From the NCBI GenBank assembly GCA_001953115.1, contig LSSL01000207.1:1-14841 (forward strand): DNA of 14,841 nt, in the 5' to 3' direction. This document shows positions 1-11,460 of the stretch, one piece after another. This DNA is from Smittium mucronatum (Eukaryota > Kickxellomycota > Harpellomycetes > Harpellales > Legeriomycetaceae). Numbering within the stretch: the stretch's first letter is position 1; each line of letters opens with the position of its first letter. The position numbers were made by a program, and so were the translations under genes. The notes beneath the pieces are model-generated. The model made no database searches, was not told the origin of the DNA, and saw only the letters and a program-made list of their open reading frames with translations.

Positions 1-1
1 A

Positions 2-265
2 GGCAGGACTATAAATTCGGAAGAGGGTAGAAAAAAGGTTTTAGACACATATTATATAGTTGTCTCTGACGAGGATAGCAGTTTTTATGAACTGAGGAAG
101 GAAATACATGAATTGTACATAAGAAAAGGAGGAGATAGATCTCGTTTTGACCCAAAGGCATTTTGGCCTCATATTACACTTGGATTCACTGAACGAGATT
201 TGCATATCCAAGATGGCGTATTCAAAGGAATTAACTCTTGTATAAAAAGTTTGCGTGTATTTTAA
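2..265 (+). CDS. 2H phosphoesterase-like C-terminus (fungal Swiss Army Knife RNA-repair-like protein), 5'-truncated by the window edge
   Basis: An open frame runs from the window edge to a TAA at 263-265 and gives 87 residues of a protein whose start lies outside the window. Residues 54-62 read FWPHITLGF, containing an H-x-T motif (H57, T59) like one of the two catalytic histidine motifs of 2H phosphoesterases. The block RFDPKAFWPHITLGFTERDL followed by a DGVFK-like segment resembles, from memory, the C-terminus of fungal proteins that pair an N-terminal HAD-type phosphatase domain with a C-terminal 2H domain (Swiss Army Knife RNA-repair-like). Enzymes of the 2H superfamily act on 2',3'-cyclic or 2'-phosphate RNA ends; that role is inferred from family, not shown here. 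The other histidine motif and any HAD domain would be upstream. I see no certain intron in this part. It lies on the same strand as HFI1, 645 bp upstream of its start. Family call fairly sure, function tentative. Confidence 0.72.
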   Translation, partial: GRTINSEEGRKKVLDTYYIVVSDEDSSFYELRKEIHELYIRKGGDRSRFDPKAFWPHITLGFTERDLHIQDGVFKGINSCIKSLRVF

Positions 266-720
266 GATGGATGAAAAGTGAATATTCAATTTTTCTAAAA
301 CAGCTCTACAACATATCTTCTCTTATTAACATATTTTAATTACCCCACATTTGCACTCATACTGTTTTTTAAATGTATATATATATTCTTTTCTTTCTTT
401 GGAAGATTGTATGTGATTTTTTTAAGACCTCACTAAAATGGGTTTTGCATTTATCGTATAATTGCTTAGTAATTTATTCAAAATTATGATCGATAGAAAA
501 GTAACAGTAATTCCAAATGAGAAAAATATCCCTAATCTAGGTTACAATTACTCATCAAAGTTTCTGGGAATTAGAAATGCCATAAAACTAGCAGTTTATT
601 AATAAACTGTTGGCATAAATCAAATACAAAAAGAAAGATGATCTTTGCGGTATTAAAAGCGGCTTAGCCCAGAATCTCTGTCCATTTCCATCCTTTTTTT
701 AAATACACGACTTCTATTCG
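266..720. other. Intergenic spacer: 3' flank of the 2H gene
   Basis: No open frame of note. The spacer is AT-rich with T runs and a short TA-rich tract near 375-386. An AATAAA at 601-606, embedded in a palindrome, is the best visible polyadenylation-signal candidate, but it is more than 330 bases after the stop codon, so a non-canonical A-rich signal closer to the stop is equally likely. Confidence 0.4.
577..616. repeat. Inverted repeat with an 18-bp perfect palindrome core
   Basis: CAGTTTATTAATAAACTG at 592-609 is identical to its reverse complement. It is flanked by a further inverted pair, ATGCCA (577-582) and TGGCAT (611-616), so an imperfect hairpin or cruciform of about 40 bases can form. 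It sits between two same-strand genes and includes an AATAAA, so a role in 3'-end formation is conceivable but unproven. A second perfect but purely A/T 18-bp palindrome occurs at 763-780. Confidence 0.6.
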
Positions 721-724
721 CCAA

Positions 725-802
725 CCAATTCATTTAAGAGAATATATTCCAAGAATTGACCAATAATATTATAATATTATCTTCTATACCAATGCTATAA
801 AA
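725..802 (+). promoter_or_regulatory. Putative core promoter of HFI1: three CCAAT boxes and a TATA-like element
   Basis: CCAAT occurs in the forward orientation at 725-729, 760-764 and 789-793, followed at 796-802 by TATAAAA, about 110 bases before the HFI1 start codon. In fungi CCAAT is bound by the HAP/CBF complex, and three copies within 70 bases of an otherwise A/T-dominated spacer is suggestive. Such short words also occur by chance, and no transcription start is visible, so this remains a prediction. Confidence 0.35.
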
Positions 803-910
803 GTCACAATTTCTTTGAAAGCCATTTTGTAATTTTTACAAGATTAAAGATAGACTTAGAACTAGCTGTAGTTATTATTTCATCAAAATAGAGCTCTACT
901 ATAAAAAAAA

Positions 911-2610
911 ATGAAAAGAAAATTCGAGGTTGTCTTTCAGGAAGATTCCTCATCGAGTGGCAGCCGGGTAGATTTGCTCAGCCTTAAGGAGCAACTGGCC
1001 GAAGCTCTCGGTGATTCGGGTCCTAAGTATTGGGAATTAATGTCAAATTTCTTGATAGGGAAAATATCTATGTGCGAATTCGAAAATTTAATAAGAAACA
1101 CATTTCCTAAAAAAGAAGGTATTTTTTTAAATTTTTTACAGATGGCTTTGAATGGAACGAATTCAATCATTAATTAGAACAATAACATGTTTTATTTCTT
1201 ATATTGGAAGCTAATTCGTAAAGCTTGTTCAGAGTCTAAATTTTCTCTCACATTTTATTTAGCTTTGATTCATAATCAATTGATACTGGGAATTTTGAAA
1301 AATGCTAAAATGAATGACCGCCCCCCACCTGATCAAAGTAATTTAGGTTTTGGTACAAATAGTGGGCTTTACAAAAAAACGAAAATCGAGAACTATGGTT
1401 ATGAGCTACTCCAAATCAATGAAAAAGGGCAAAAAATTTTGGCCAAAATACGGGAGGAATCATCCGATGGAAAAGAATCTGAAAGTTGGAAAGAATTTAA
1501 ACAACTTGTGAAATCTTTATCCAAGGCCGATAAAAGAGCGATAAAGAGTTTAGCTAAAAAGGTAATTTAATTTCCGTCTTACAATTCCAATCAAAATTAA
1601 CTAAGCTCTTTATAAACACAGAAATTTGAGGATAATTCGATAGACCAAGCAATAAAAATATTTGAACGGATAGTTTTACCCATTCCTTCCAACAAATTGC
1701 CCCCAAGTGAGTGAGTTTAATTTTCAAAACTTAATCTTTTCACTGTTTTTATCTACTTTTTTTTTGTCAGCTTATGCACTTGATTTGGCCAGAGGAATTA
1801 CTTCTCCTCTTTGTTACGATACTAAATCGACACCCGACAAAAAATCCCTACAGTCTAGAATGGTTGCATCGGCTTTACAACACGGTCTGATTGGGGGAGT
1901 AACCGATGAAAGCGTCGAGCTATTACTTTATGGACTGGATGTATTCAGCCTTATTCTTTTATATAAACAAAAAGTATTACTGTTTAAATCATAACCCTCT
2001 TTTTTTTATTTTCCTTTAGTGCCATCTTAAGAATATAGCATCCAATATGATTTACAAGATAAGATCGAACCGAGCACTAGGGATACCAGTTAAAAATGCA
2101 TACTATAACAACACTAATGCCTACCAAACACAACCATCTAGTATTAAAAATAATATTGGAGTCAGTCCGGCTCCAAGGAACGGATCTCTGGTCAACGGAA
2201 CAACTCCGATATATGCCAAGTCCCCATTTTTACCTTCATCATTCTCAACTACACCAAACCCATCGAACAGTACAAATATCCAGCGTGCGTCAACAAGAAT
2301 ATGTGATCTTATATATAATAGTAAGCAGTCCCTTGGATTGGGTGATATGCTGTTCTCTCTTAATCTAAATCCCTTCGTCACTGTTGAGAATCCCTACTGT
2401 TTAGAGCGGGGTATAGTTCTAGCCAGTAACCAATTAGTTGCCGATTCTTTTGAGCAACACCAAATAGATCTTGAAAATAAAAAATCGAAGCGAGACAATA
2501 TAGAATCGATTAATAAAACAAATACTCGTATTAAAACCCAATACGAACGTCGCTATGGTCCCATAATAGACGTTAATATCAGTGCAAATAGCAATAATCA
2601 GAGCCAATAA
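911..2610 (+). CDS. HFI1: SAGA complex subunit Ada1/Hfi1 (transcriptional adapter 1), five exons
   Basis: Joining exons 911-1118, 1263-1561, 1622-1706, 1771-1940 and 2020-2610 gives one 450-residue frame. An in-frame TAA at 902-904 directly precedes the ATG, supporting this start. Residues 22-86 form the SAGA-Tad1 region: LLSLKEQLAEALGD, then KYWELMSNFLIGKIS, then HNQLILGIL across the first splice junction. A basic, charged segment covers about 90-170. Residues 210-272 (LCYD, GLIGGV, VELLLYGLD joined to CHLKNI) match the histone-fold-like part of TADA1/Hfi1 that in yeast pairs with Taf12. A Ser/Thr/Asn/Pro-rich linker at about 273-345 is followed by a conserved-looking block at 348-388 (NPFVTVENPYCLER) and a charged tail. 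Ada1 is a nuclear structural subunit of the SAGA coactivator, not an enzyme. The length is close to yeast Hfi1 (about 490). All splice sites are GT-AG, and the joined exons restore family motifs (ALIHNQL, GLDCHLKN), which is strong support for this model. Confidence 0.92.
1119..1262 (+). other. HFI1 intron 1 (144 nt, phase 1)
   Basis: The donor GTATTT follows AAAGAAG, and the acceptor TTTATTTAG precedes CTTTGATTCAT. Removal joins KKE to ALIHNQLIL, restoring the conserved HNQLIL motif of the SAGA-Tad1 domain. A nearer AG at 1140-1141 would give a 23-nt intron and a frame that soon hits a stop, so it is rejected. Confidence 0.88.
1562..1621 (+). other. HFI1 intron 2 (60 nt, phase 0)
   Basis: The donor is GTAATT after AAAAAG and the acceptor is AACACAG before AAATTTGAGG. 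ATTAACTAA inside the intron is a good branch-point candidate about 20 bases before the acceptor. The frame stops shortly after the donor if it is not spliced. Confidence 0.85.
1707..1770 (+). other. HFI1 intron 3 (64 nt, phase 1)
   Basis: The consensus donor GTGAGT follows CCCCCAA. A long polypyrimidine tract ends in TTTGTCAG before CTTATGCACTTG. Joining it puts the basic linker in frame with the histone-fold-like region. Confidence 0.87.
1941..2019 (+). other. HFI1 intron 4 (79 nt, phase 0)
   Basis: The donor GTATTC follows GGACTGGAT and the acceptor TTCCTTTAG precedes TGCCATCTTAAG. The join gives YGLD-CHLKNI, matching the Ada1 family pattern of a short acidic end followed by HLKNI. Confidence 0.87.
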
Positions 2611-3508
2611 CTATTTGAGATTTTCTCACATTAAATTGATCAAAATTGGGTAGAAAAAAGTTCAACAGTGTGAAGCATTTAGTCAAACTTTGAAATTCTA
2701 GTGTCAATTTTTTGGATCCTAAGATTTCTCTCCCGACTTTTATTCCATTTAAATTCAAAATTTATCAACAAACTCAAAGTACTTTTGAAGATTTATAACT
2801 TTAAGTAGATCCTCTTTTTTTTTATCTTCAAAAAAGGAGCAGAATTAGAATTTGTAAAAAAAAACCCTGGTAGTATCATATTGCCGTGAAAAATTCTTTA
2901 TTCGGTGAATTATAATGAAATTTTTTCTTACTTGATAGCTAAATAAAGATAAACGAAAAAATTAAGATACCTAGAAAAAGCCCTTTTAGTTAAAAAAATA
3001 TCCTCTAAAAAAACCAAGAATGTGAGAATAAGATGTGATATAAATACTTCATTTGCATTGAAAATTAAGGCTATTTAAATCAATTTAATTTTTTGTAAAT
3101 CAAATTGAATTATTTTTAAATAATAATTGGATTTTTATCATTTTCAAACTTGAATATTTTGTGCTCCAAACTTGGGCCTTATCAATACCCTTAAACTGCT
3201 TGCAGTAAAATTGACAAATTTCGCTCTGATTAACCACACTAGTACTTTTTTACGATTAAACATCTTAGCTATTTTATAAGTTTTGATATGGCGAGTCTTT
3301 GCCTTTATAAAAATCTATTTAGCCCTCAAATTTGATTTATTTTGAATATTTCGCATTTTTTTACAAGACTTAATCCAATTAAAAGATATAAAAAATGATA
3401 AAAAATCTAGGTTCCGTTTATGTTTTTACACCTAAACTGCTGAGAATATTTTGGTTTGAATATTTTTAGCATATTCATTAATAAAATTTTGTGTACGAGT
3501 ATTTTTTT

Positions 3509-3541
3509 TAACCCCCCCCCCTCAAAGTGCATGGGGGGTTA
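3509..3541. repeat. C10 run and G6 run forming an inverted repeat
   Basis: A ten-base C run (3512-3521) is followed by a six-base G run (3533-3538). TAACCCCCC (3509-3517) and GGGGGGTTA (3533-3541) are exact reverse complements with a 15-base loop, so a strong GC hairpin can form inside A/T-rich DNA. Confidence 0.6.
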
Positions 3542-4757
3542 GCAAGCATATAACCCTATTTTTAAGGTCTTTAACATGGTAATTCCCAAAATTTTACTAT
3601 GATAGGATGTTTAAAAGGGCTATTTAAAAAATGAAAAACTGGACTGCCAAGGGTTTATGTTCGAAAATTAAAAAAATTCATTTTTTTTGTTTACCAGTAA
3701 CTCAATTATCATTTGTAAATTTGTTCATATATTTTGTAAAAATCCCAAACCGATTTGGGAAAATCCCTATTTAAAATAACTAGTCTCCGAAAATCTTTTA
3801 AAAAAGTTGAAACATTTTTTGAAATTATATAATAAAAACGATACAATAAACCACTTTTTTCCATTTATGTTTTTGAACAAATTTTTAAAAAGAAAATACT
3901 TCTTATTTGTTAGTGTATATACACCCCCCCTCCTGATTAATCCGCTTTTATATCTGGAGTATTTTATTTTTAAAAATATGTATAAAAATAAATCTGGATC
4001 GGAACCTAAAAAAAAATTAAAGAAAAATTCCAGTGGAAAATTCCAATCAATTTTTAACAAGACCAGATTTTTTTAAAAAAATCAAACAAGATTTAGAAAA
4101 AATAATGAGCTTAATTTTAGTAATGATTAAAAAATATTGAAAATCCTGAAAGTCTTGCAAAAATCAACAATCTCTGCAAATAATATATAAAAAATTTATT
4201 TTACAAGTATTTTTGGTGTTCTATTCTGTAAAACTCTAAAAAAAAAATTATAAATAATAATAATAGCTAGAATATGAGCCTCTGATAAAAAAAAATAATA
4301 GATTTGATAAAATCATGTTTTTATTAACTTTTTTTTTAATTTTTTGATTTAAAAGCCATGAGAATAATTTATTCATGTAAGTATATGTGAAAGTTTTGTT
4401 TTCTTAACTTTATATGGTTTTTATATAGTTTAAATACTATTTCATTCCTTAAATCATTTTACTTATTTATTAAATATGAATTTTTCATAAAAAATTGTGC
4501 AATTTAACCCATTAAAATGCTACATAAAAAAACCCCCCTAAATTTATTTTTTTAATGAAATTTTTATTTTTATTGGTTACAAGTCTGAGTGTTCGTGTGT
4601 ATATTTAATGTTCTTTGGACTATTATCCTACAGTTTTATCCAAATAAAGCCAAAATTTAACCCGCTTTAAGAAATTTTTGTATTATACGATTTAAAAAAA
4701 TGTATTTATCAGCTTTATGTAAATTTAATAAGGCTTAATCTAATCTAGTATAGAACA

Positions 4758-4785
4758 AATAATAATAATAATAATAATAATAATA
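4758..4785. repeat. (AAT)9 microsatellite
   Basis: Nine uninterrupted AAT units are followed by a single A. This is the longest trinucleotide repeat in the window, located in the gene desert. Confidence 0.9.
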
Positions 4786-7315
4786 GTGAATTATTTCTCG
4801 TATAAGAAGTGGAAAATCTCGTTTTTGTTAATTAAAAGTGATTATTAATTGATTTTTTCGTCTCATATTTCGATTTTTTTAAAAAAAATGAATATAAATG
4901 TAATCAAAGTTGTAATGCATAATTTTTAATTGAAATAAAACAACGTTAAAATTTTCACATTTATATTAAATTCATGATAAAATAAATACTATTTTAATAA
5001 TTATTAAAAAACTTATTTGTTTTCTGATCTTGAAGAACTTCGAGTAAATTTTAGAATTGATTTTAAATAACGTCTTTTCCGATTTATTTATTAGAGATTT
5101 TACCTTAAATGTGTACTTATAATAATAAAATCCTCTAATTAAAAAAAACACACCCTTTACTATCTTAAAAACACGATACATTCATCAAATATGTGCCTAT
5201 TTTTCTTTATAAGTTATTTTTTTCAAAATTAATGTGTTCTATTTAAAAGCTGAATTAATTATTTAGGAATTAATTGGCTATTAATTAGAACAATTTCCAT
5301 TAAGTAATAATTCGTGGATTTAATTGGTAGCTTGATAGATTATTTAAATTGGAGCTTTATTAACTAATATCTCATTCAATTATTTAATAAAATAATTTTA
5401 ACAACTTTATTGGTTTGCTTGGCTGGTTTGATTATCGAATTTTGATTTTATTTTTTTATTTTATTGTGAATTTCAAGATAAATATTTGAAAAGCAGTGAA
5501 TAATTTGCTATTTGTTATATATCAAAGCGTTCATAAATTTAAAAATAATATAAAATCACAAATTCCAATAGTTAAGCTTTAAATCTGAAAGTTTTTCTAT
5601 TACTTTTATGGAAGAATAATAAAAAAAAATATATTTCAATTTTTAAATAAAGCACCCCATTAAACTAGTCACAATGGTTAACTTAATATTATCAAATTTA
5701 GAATTGAAAATATTTATTTAGCTCTCATAACTTTAATAGATTTTTTCAACCTGAAAGCCTTAAAAACTCTAATATTTTTATTTTCAATTTTGAACATTTT
5801 ACCATTTCAAAACAATGATGCTATATAAAAAGTTAATAGATACAAAAAAAGTGCATATACCTTTAATACAAAAATGGCATGAAAGTTATTTCTACAGAAG
5901 TTAAAACTAAATAAAGGAGTTCATAAATACATAAATAAAAAAATTTCTTATTAGTTATATTTTATTCATGAGAATAAAAATCAAGAGCAGAATCGAAATT
6001 CTAGAAAATAAGAAAATTCAATTTTATATTCTAATTGATAATCAGCTCATCTGATAAAATTCATAATAGTAATTATGATATAATAATTGTAGTAATGCTT
6101 ATTTCAAAGTTAATTTAGCTTATTCGGGCACCATGGCACATAAATCACTTTCATTTTATTGTCAATAATGTCATCAGACCATAGATTATTTCATGTTATT
6201 GGTTAAATTAAGACTTATGATCAATTGTGATAGTGAATATACTTAAAAAAAAGTAATGCAAGAAACTGTGCCAAAAAAATTTTAATGATAAAAAATGAAA
6301 CTGTTTGTCTTCAATTTTTTTGGATATAATTCTAAATTCGGTTTATTTTTAATAAATCATATAAGAGTTTTGATAAAGCGGATGTGATTTAAATATAAAC
6401 CTGACCATTAGGAAATTGACATATTATTTCGATGTAACTTTTCTTATTTTTTTTAAATGTGTATATTAATTTTTTCGAATGTGAATAAAATTATCAGACA
6501 TAAATAAATTTAATGATATTTGGTTTTTTTTATTTTAGAATCAGAAATTATTCAATTAGTCTAACATTAAACAATAATTCAGTAAAAATATTCTTTTAAA
6601 GGTCTATTAATATATTCGGGAATTTTTTTAAAAAAATTCAGGAGTTTTATATTTACAGGAACACAATTACGATAAAATTTCTGTTATTAAATTTAATATT
6701 AAACTCAACTTGGAAAAAATGATCCTTCTGGAAATATTTCAAAAGAGCATAAATAAAATAAATAGGATTTTCAACTTACATAATCTGAAAGAATTTACGA
6801 TTAATTTATTATGATAATAATCTATAATTTTGAAAAGATATAAAATTTAGAGCCTGAAAAAATATAGTAAACTAATAAAATTTTAGGAAAAAAAATAAGT
6901 TATAAAAGTCATTATATTTAATAACTTGTAATAAACTTGTGATATGTTCGAAAATATGAATAGATATCACTTGATAATTATTTCCTTTTTTCACATAGAA
7001 GTTTTTTTTTGACAACAATAAGCTTCTCTTTGAGCCATTTGGCTTTAAATTTTATTTTTTTAAAAAATCCGTTTATTGAATAATTTAAATACATACTTAA
7101 TTGTGAAATTTTGAAGCTCCTATTTTAAAAAAAATTAAAAAATATTTTCTTTTTTATTATTTACTGCCTGATATTTTTTTAAAAATTTTGCTTGATTTTT
7201 TCACTTTACAGGAAATAAAATAGTTATCAAAGATTAACTCTAATGAATTTTCGAATAATTTTAATTTTAATTATTTAACTTTCATTAACTTTTCCTTTTT
7301 CAGTATCACTTTTGA

Positions 7316-7335
7316 ATATATATATATATATATAT
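7316..7335. repeat. (AT)10 microsatellite
   Basis: Twenty bases of strict AT alternation lie in the gene desert. It is self-complementary and can form a cruciform. Confidence 0.9.
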
Positions 7336-9021
7336 TAGATACAAAAAATATATTAATCTAACTTTATAAATTCAACAACTGAATATTCCATAAAAAATAA
7401 AACAACAGTTATAATTATGTATGTTATTAATTTTTTAACATCCTGTAAAAAAATCACAACTTTAAAATTAAATACCCGAAATTTACATTAAATTTTTTTT
7501 TTTTTTAGATTTTATCCATATTTAGTTGAGGGAAAAAAATACATTACTGATAAAAAATTTAAATGATTATCGCTTTAAAATATTATATCATCCAAAAATA
7601 ACCGCTTTATAAAATCTTATTAACAAAATCACGCTTTAATTTTCTACTAGAAATAAAGTTGCAATATTTGTTATTTTTTATATATCAAATATACTTAGGG
7701 AACCCAATTTAGAATTTTTTTGGATTTAATATATTTTTGATGAATGGGAGTTTATTTTAAATACCGGGATTTTTTCACTGATTAAAAAAAACTGATAAAA
7801 TAAAATATCAAAAACTAAAAACCCAATAAAACTTGTGAAAACATATAAATAGTAAAAAAAATTCATATTTTTCCAATAGAGGATTTATTTTTGCAGTCCA
7901 GCTTTTGAAATATTTAATAAAATCTCATTTTTTCTTAGAATAAAGTCTCCAAATAACTTTATTGGTAAAAATATAAAAAAATTATCCCCATCAAAAATAT
8001 TTCTCAAATAAAGATACAAAAAAATTATTATTAAAAAAACATTTTTATTGTTTAGAAATTTTTTAACTTACTTTTTGTGAGATATATATTTAATTAACCT
8101 ATATTTATTATATATATAAAGTGTAATATTTAACTGTATTACTTTTATTTTAACATAATATTTGATATATTAATTTAATTTAAATTATTTTATATATGCT
8201 AATAGGTAAATGTTTCAAAATTCGTACTATATGTGATTAAAATAAAAATATTAGCCAAAAAAAATACGCCTTTTTTATTAATTTATCCTAAAGAGACAAA
8301 AAATATTTATTAGATGTAGATTATATCTTTGACTATATTATCTGATTAATACACGATTTAAAATCACATAAGATAAAAATTAAAAATAAATAAGACATAT
8401 ATTTATTTAAAAAGCTTCATTTTTATTTATAAACAAGATGAATTGTTTTTTAGGTATTTATATGTGATTTAATATCAAAAAAATATAATTTAATAAAAAG
8501 ATCATTTAAAATTTATAACTTATATCATAATTTAGATATATTTATTTTTTATAAAAAGATTCAAGATATTTATTTTTAACTGATGAAGATATGGCTATCA
8601 ATTTTTTGCTTTAAAATAAATCAGAAGAGAATACAATAGTTTTTTTCTAAATTTAGCGATGAAATTATGCTATATTAAATAATGAATAATATTACTAATT
8701 TTTATACATATTTTTATCATAAAAATTAAAATTTAAAGCTTATAACTCCCCGGAAGAAGAGGAAAGCTTTTTGGAATTCCATAAATTATAAATATATATA
8801 AATCAAAGAATATTTTTTTAAAGCTATCTATTGCTTTTTATGTAAAATATCATGGTTTTAAAGTTTGGCTAAATTCATTAAAACTATGACTTTTTTTGTT
8901 ATTTTTGTTTTTAAAACAGCAAAAGAAATATATAAAGACTCAAAAATTTTATTTAGAAGGTGAAAATTTCCTTCTTTGATGCAAAAATAAATTCAGTGAA
9001 CATATGAAGAAATTAAAATTT

Positions 9022-9175
9022 TGGGAAGAGGGTATAGTGTAATGAACAAATAGATTCAGTACACGCATTGAATGTTTCATCCAATGAAGATATCTTCCCA
9101 TAAGCATAATTGACTTTTAGAAAATAGAAAATGTTATAAATAAGGAAGCTTAGACATTTTGGAATGGCTAAGCTT
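9022..9175. repeat. Less AT-rich island with nested inverted repeats
   Basis: The stretch around 8995-9260 is less homopolymeric than its surroundings. TGGGAAGA (9022-9029) pairs with TCTTCCCA (9093-9100), GAAGATATCTTC at 9086-9097 is a perfect palindrome, and AAGCTTAG (9146-9153) pairs with CTAAGCTT (9168-9175) across a 14-base loop. No open frame is visible. It could be a remnant of an insertion or a structured transcript. Confidence 0.4.
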
Positions 9176-9800
9176 TTCAACTTGTCTCTTTCCCTATCTT
9201 TTATATTTTTAACTGGTATATCCTTTTACCTTTTATCATTAAAATTATCCCATTAAACCTGATCCTTACATATAGATATAGTTAGTGTCAAAACGAAAAA
9301 ACACAACAGAAATTCCAATAAATTAATATCTATTTTTTTTAATCAGTTTTTTTAAAATAAATAGGCAAATTTTTAGATTTCACATCTTTTATGTAGCTCA
9401 GATTGATTATATGAAGAAGAAATTAAGATAATTCGAAAAAAACTCTGATTAAAAAAATTATAAATTCGAGTTTATATAATTAATGTTATAATAAAAAAAC
9501 CCGTATAGAAAAATAACAATTAAATAACACTAAATAAAATATAAAATATCATTAAACAAAAAAAAATTCCTTTTATTTTTTTTTAGTTTTCAGGGTATTT
9601 TTATCCAAAAATTATTTTGGATTGATATAATTAGGGTACTGAGGTTTTTCAGCTAATTAATACGATTTATATAATTCCAAAAATATCTATTAATGTATAG
9701 ATTTTTTTCTTTTAAAAAAAGTATCATTTGATACAATTATAATAATTTTATACCAAATTGTAGGTATTTTTTTAAGTTATAAGAGAAAAAAATCATGATA

Positions 9801-9941
9801 AATCAACTAAAAGCTAATTACAATTTATTGATCAAAAAGGGTCTAAACCGACTATTTTTTAATTTAATCAACTAAAAGAGGACATAATAGCTCTATTTAT
9901 ACTAATAGTTTTATTTTAAATAAAAAAATAGCCCTTTTTGA
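9801..9941. repeat. Overlapping direct and inverted short repeats
   Basis: AATCAACTAAAAG occurs at 9801-9813 and again at 9866-9878. TCAAAAAGGG (9832-9841) is the reverse complement of CCCTTTTTGA (9932-9941), with roughly matching A/T sequence inside the arms. This may be a decayed small element. Chance is possible in this composition. Confidence 0.4.
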
Positions 9942-10806
9942 CTAATCTTTTAATTAAATGAGATTAAAGACGACTGGGAAAAATATATATGTAATTAAAT
10001 AGTATGAAAATGTAATTTTTCTCGTTTAAGGATAAATAATTGTTGCATCAAAGGCGGAGGAACATATCCAACATTATATTTATTTCTTGAAAAAAAAATT
10101 TCTATCTGATAAAAAAATAAAAACTTTAAATATCCGATATGAAATTAATATCATCATTACGCCATAAATAAATGTGGAAAGGTCGTAATTTTGAAATTTA
10201 TATCATTCTTTTACACTATATCTCGATTTAATTAATTCATAACTCCTAATCTCAAATATAGCACGAGAAATTAATTTTAGTTAAGAAGATAATAAAATTT
10301 CGTGATTTTCGATTAGGAATTTAAAAAAATTATACTAAAAGACCCAAAAAACTGATTCAAACTAATTATAATCAAGGATAAAAGTGTTAAATAAAATATC
10401 AAAAAAGGAAAAAAATTTACTCCATTACTATAGAAATAAGATGAGTCTGCGTTTATAAATTTAAATAAGTATTTTATGAAACTTAAATTATTCATCGAAA
10501 AACTTATAAATCAGGGTGTCTATTTATCGATCATATCCAAATATTAGTAAAATATAATTATATTAATTCCATATTTAAATTTTAATTATTTAGGGATATT
10601 AAATGTCTAAAGCTGGGTAAGATTTATTTCCATCACTAATCGTTGATAAATAGCATAGCTTTTATTAGTATTATGTTTAAACATTTATTTATTCAGCTAA
10701 ATAAAAAAAAATTTACAAGCAAAAATAATTAGAAGTTTTAATAAAATATATTTTAAGGAATTCATACACAATATTTAAAAAAGAGTTATTTTTTTATTTT
10801 ATTTTT

Positions 10807-10899
10807 AATTCCAAGAATCTCGCCGGTTTTGGATAATCTTAGTGTATACTATTCACGAATTTTTGACGAAAATGCGAGATTTTTATAATTGTTGGAATT
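10807..10899. repeat. Two-tier inverted repeat (stem-loop candidate)
   Basis: The outer arms AATTCCAA (10807-10814) and TTGGAATT (10892-10899) enclose inner arms AATCTCGC (10816-10823) and GCGAGATT (10874-10881). The same nested order on both sides, with CG dinucleotides in otherwise A/T-rich DNA, argues for a real structure such as the remains of a small inverted-repeat element or a structured RNA. Confidence 0.45.
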
Positions 10900-11390
10900 T
10901 TTCGAGTTGTAAAAATCTAAAAAAGGTACAGAAAACATCCACACATATTTTTGTTTCTTTTTCATAATAATTTAATAGCCTATTATTAAGTAAGACTTTT
11001 ATTGAGTCCTAATTAACAAAAAAAAGATTTGAAAAAAGATAATAAAATTCCATACTAAACATTTGGCTGATTTGACTCACCAGAGAAATAAATTATATTT
11101 AAAAATCTTCAGTAATATAATTTAATTATTCTTCTGCGTAATATATTGATTTTAATTTATTGTGAATTATTTTACTGGTATATACTTATAATTTAATTCA
11201 TAATGGCTCGTGATTTTTAGTAATATTTTTGCGAAAAACACATATTTATTCTTTTAAACTCACCAAATTTATCAGTTGAAGTTTTATTGAAACTTTCACA
11301 TCAATTTTTATTAGGTATTCCAAATATATTATAGCACTCAAATTATACACAATTTTTTATTAAAGGATATGCGTTTTGCACTTAAATGAT

Positions 11391-11460
11391 GCCCCTCAAG
11401 TATTTTTTTTGTATCACAGAATTTTATTGTAAGATAAAGTCATAAGCCCCTCAAGTATTT
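11391..11460. repeat. 15-bp direct repeat, 55-bp period
   Basis: GCCCCTCAAGTATTT occurs at 11391-11405 and at 11446-11460. Its higher G/C content makes a chance match less likely than for A/T words. Confidence 0.65.

Noticed and set aside
41..289. Minus-strand open frame opposite the 2H gene
   Set aside because: The plus strand encodes the recognisable FWPHITLGF motif in a continuous frame, so the minus-strand frame is a shadow.
1119..1141. A 23-nt intron at the end of HFI1 exon 1
   Set aside because: Splicing to the nearer AG leads quickly to a stop and does not restore the HNQLIL motif, whereas the acceptor at 1261-1262 does.
3767..4076. Two overlapping open frames on opposite strands of about 90 residues each
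   Set aside because: Both encode K/F/N/L-rich low-complexity peptides, have no recognisable motif and lie in monotonous A/T DNA. They reflect the few stops formed by A and T runs.
4972..5181. Minus-strand open frame of 69 residues
   Set aside because: The peptide is made mostly of K, F, I and S with no domain-like pattern; composition alone explains it.
4758..7335. CRISPR-like or telomere-like repeats among the short tandem repeats
   Set aside because: The only tandem arrays are plain AAT and AT microsatellites; no spaced repeats and no telomere-type G-rich repeat units occur.
10313..10495. Minus-strand open frame of 60 residues with a hydrophobic stretch
   Set aside because: A/T-rich DNA naturally gives F/I/L-rich peptides, so a membrane protein call would be unsupported.
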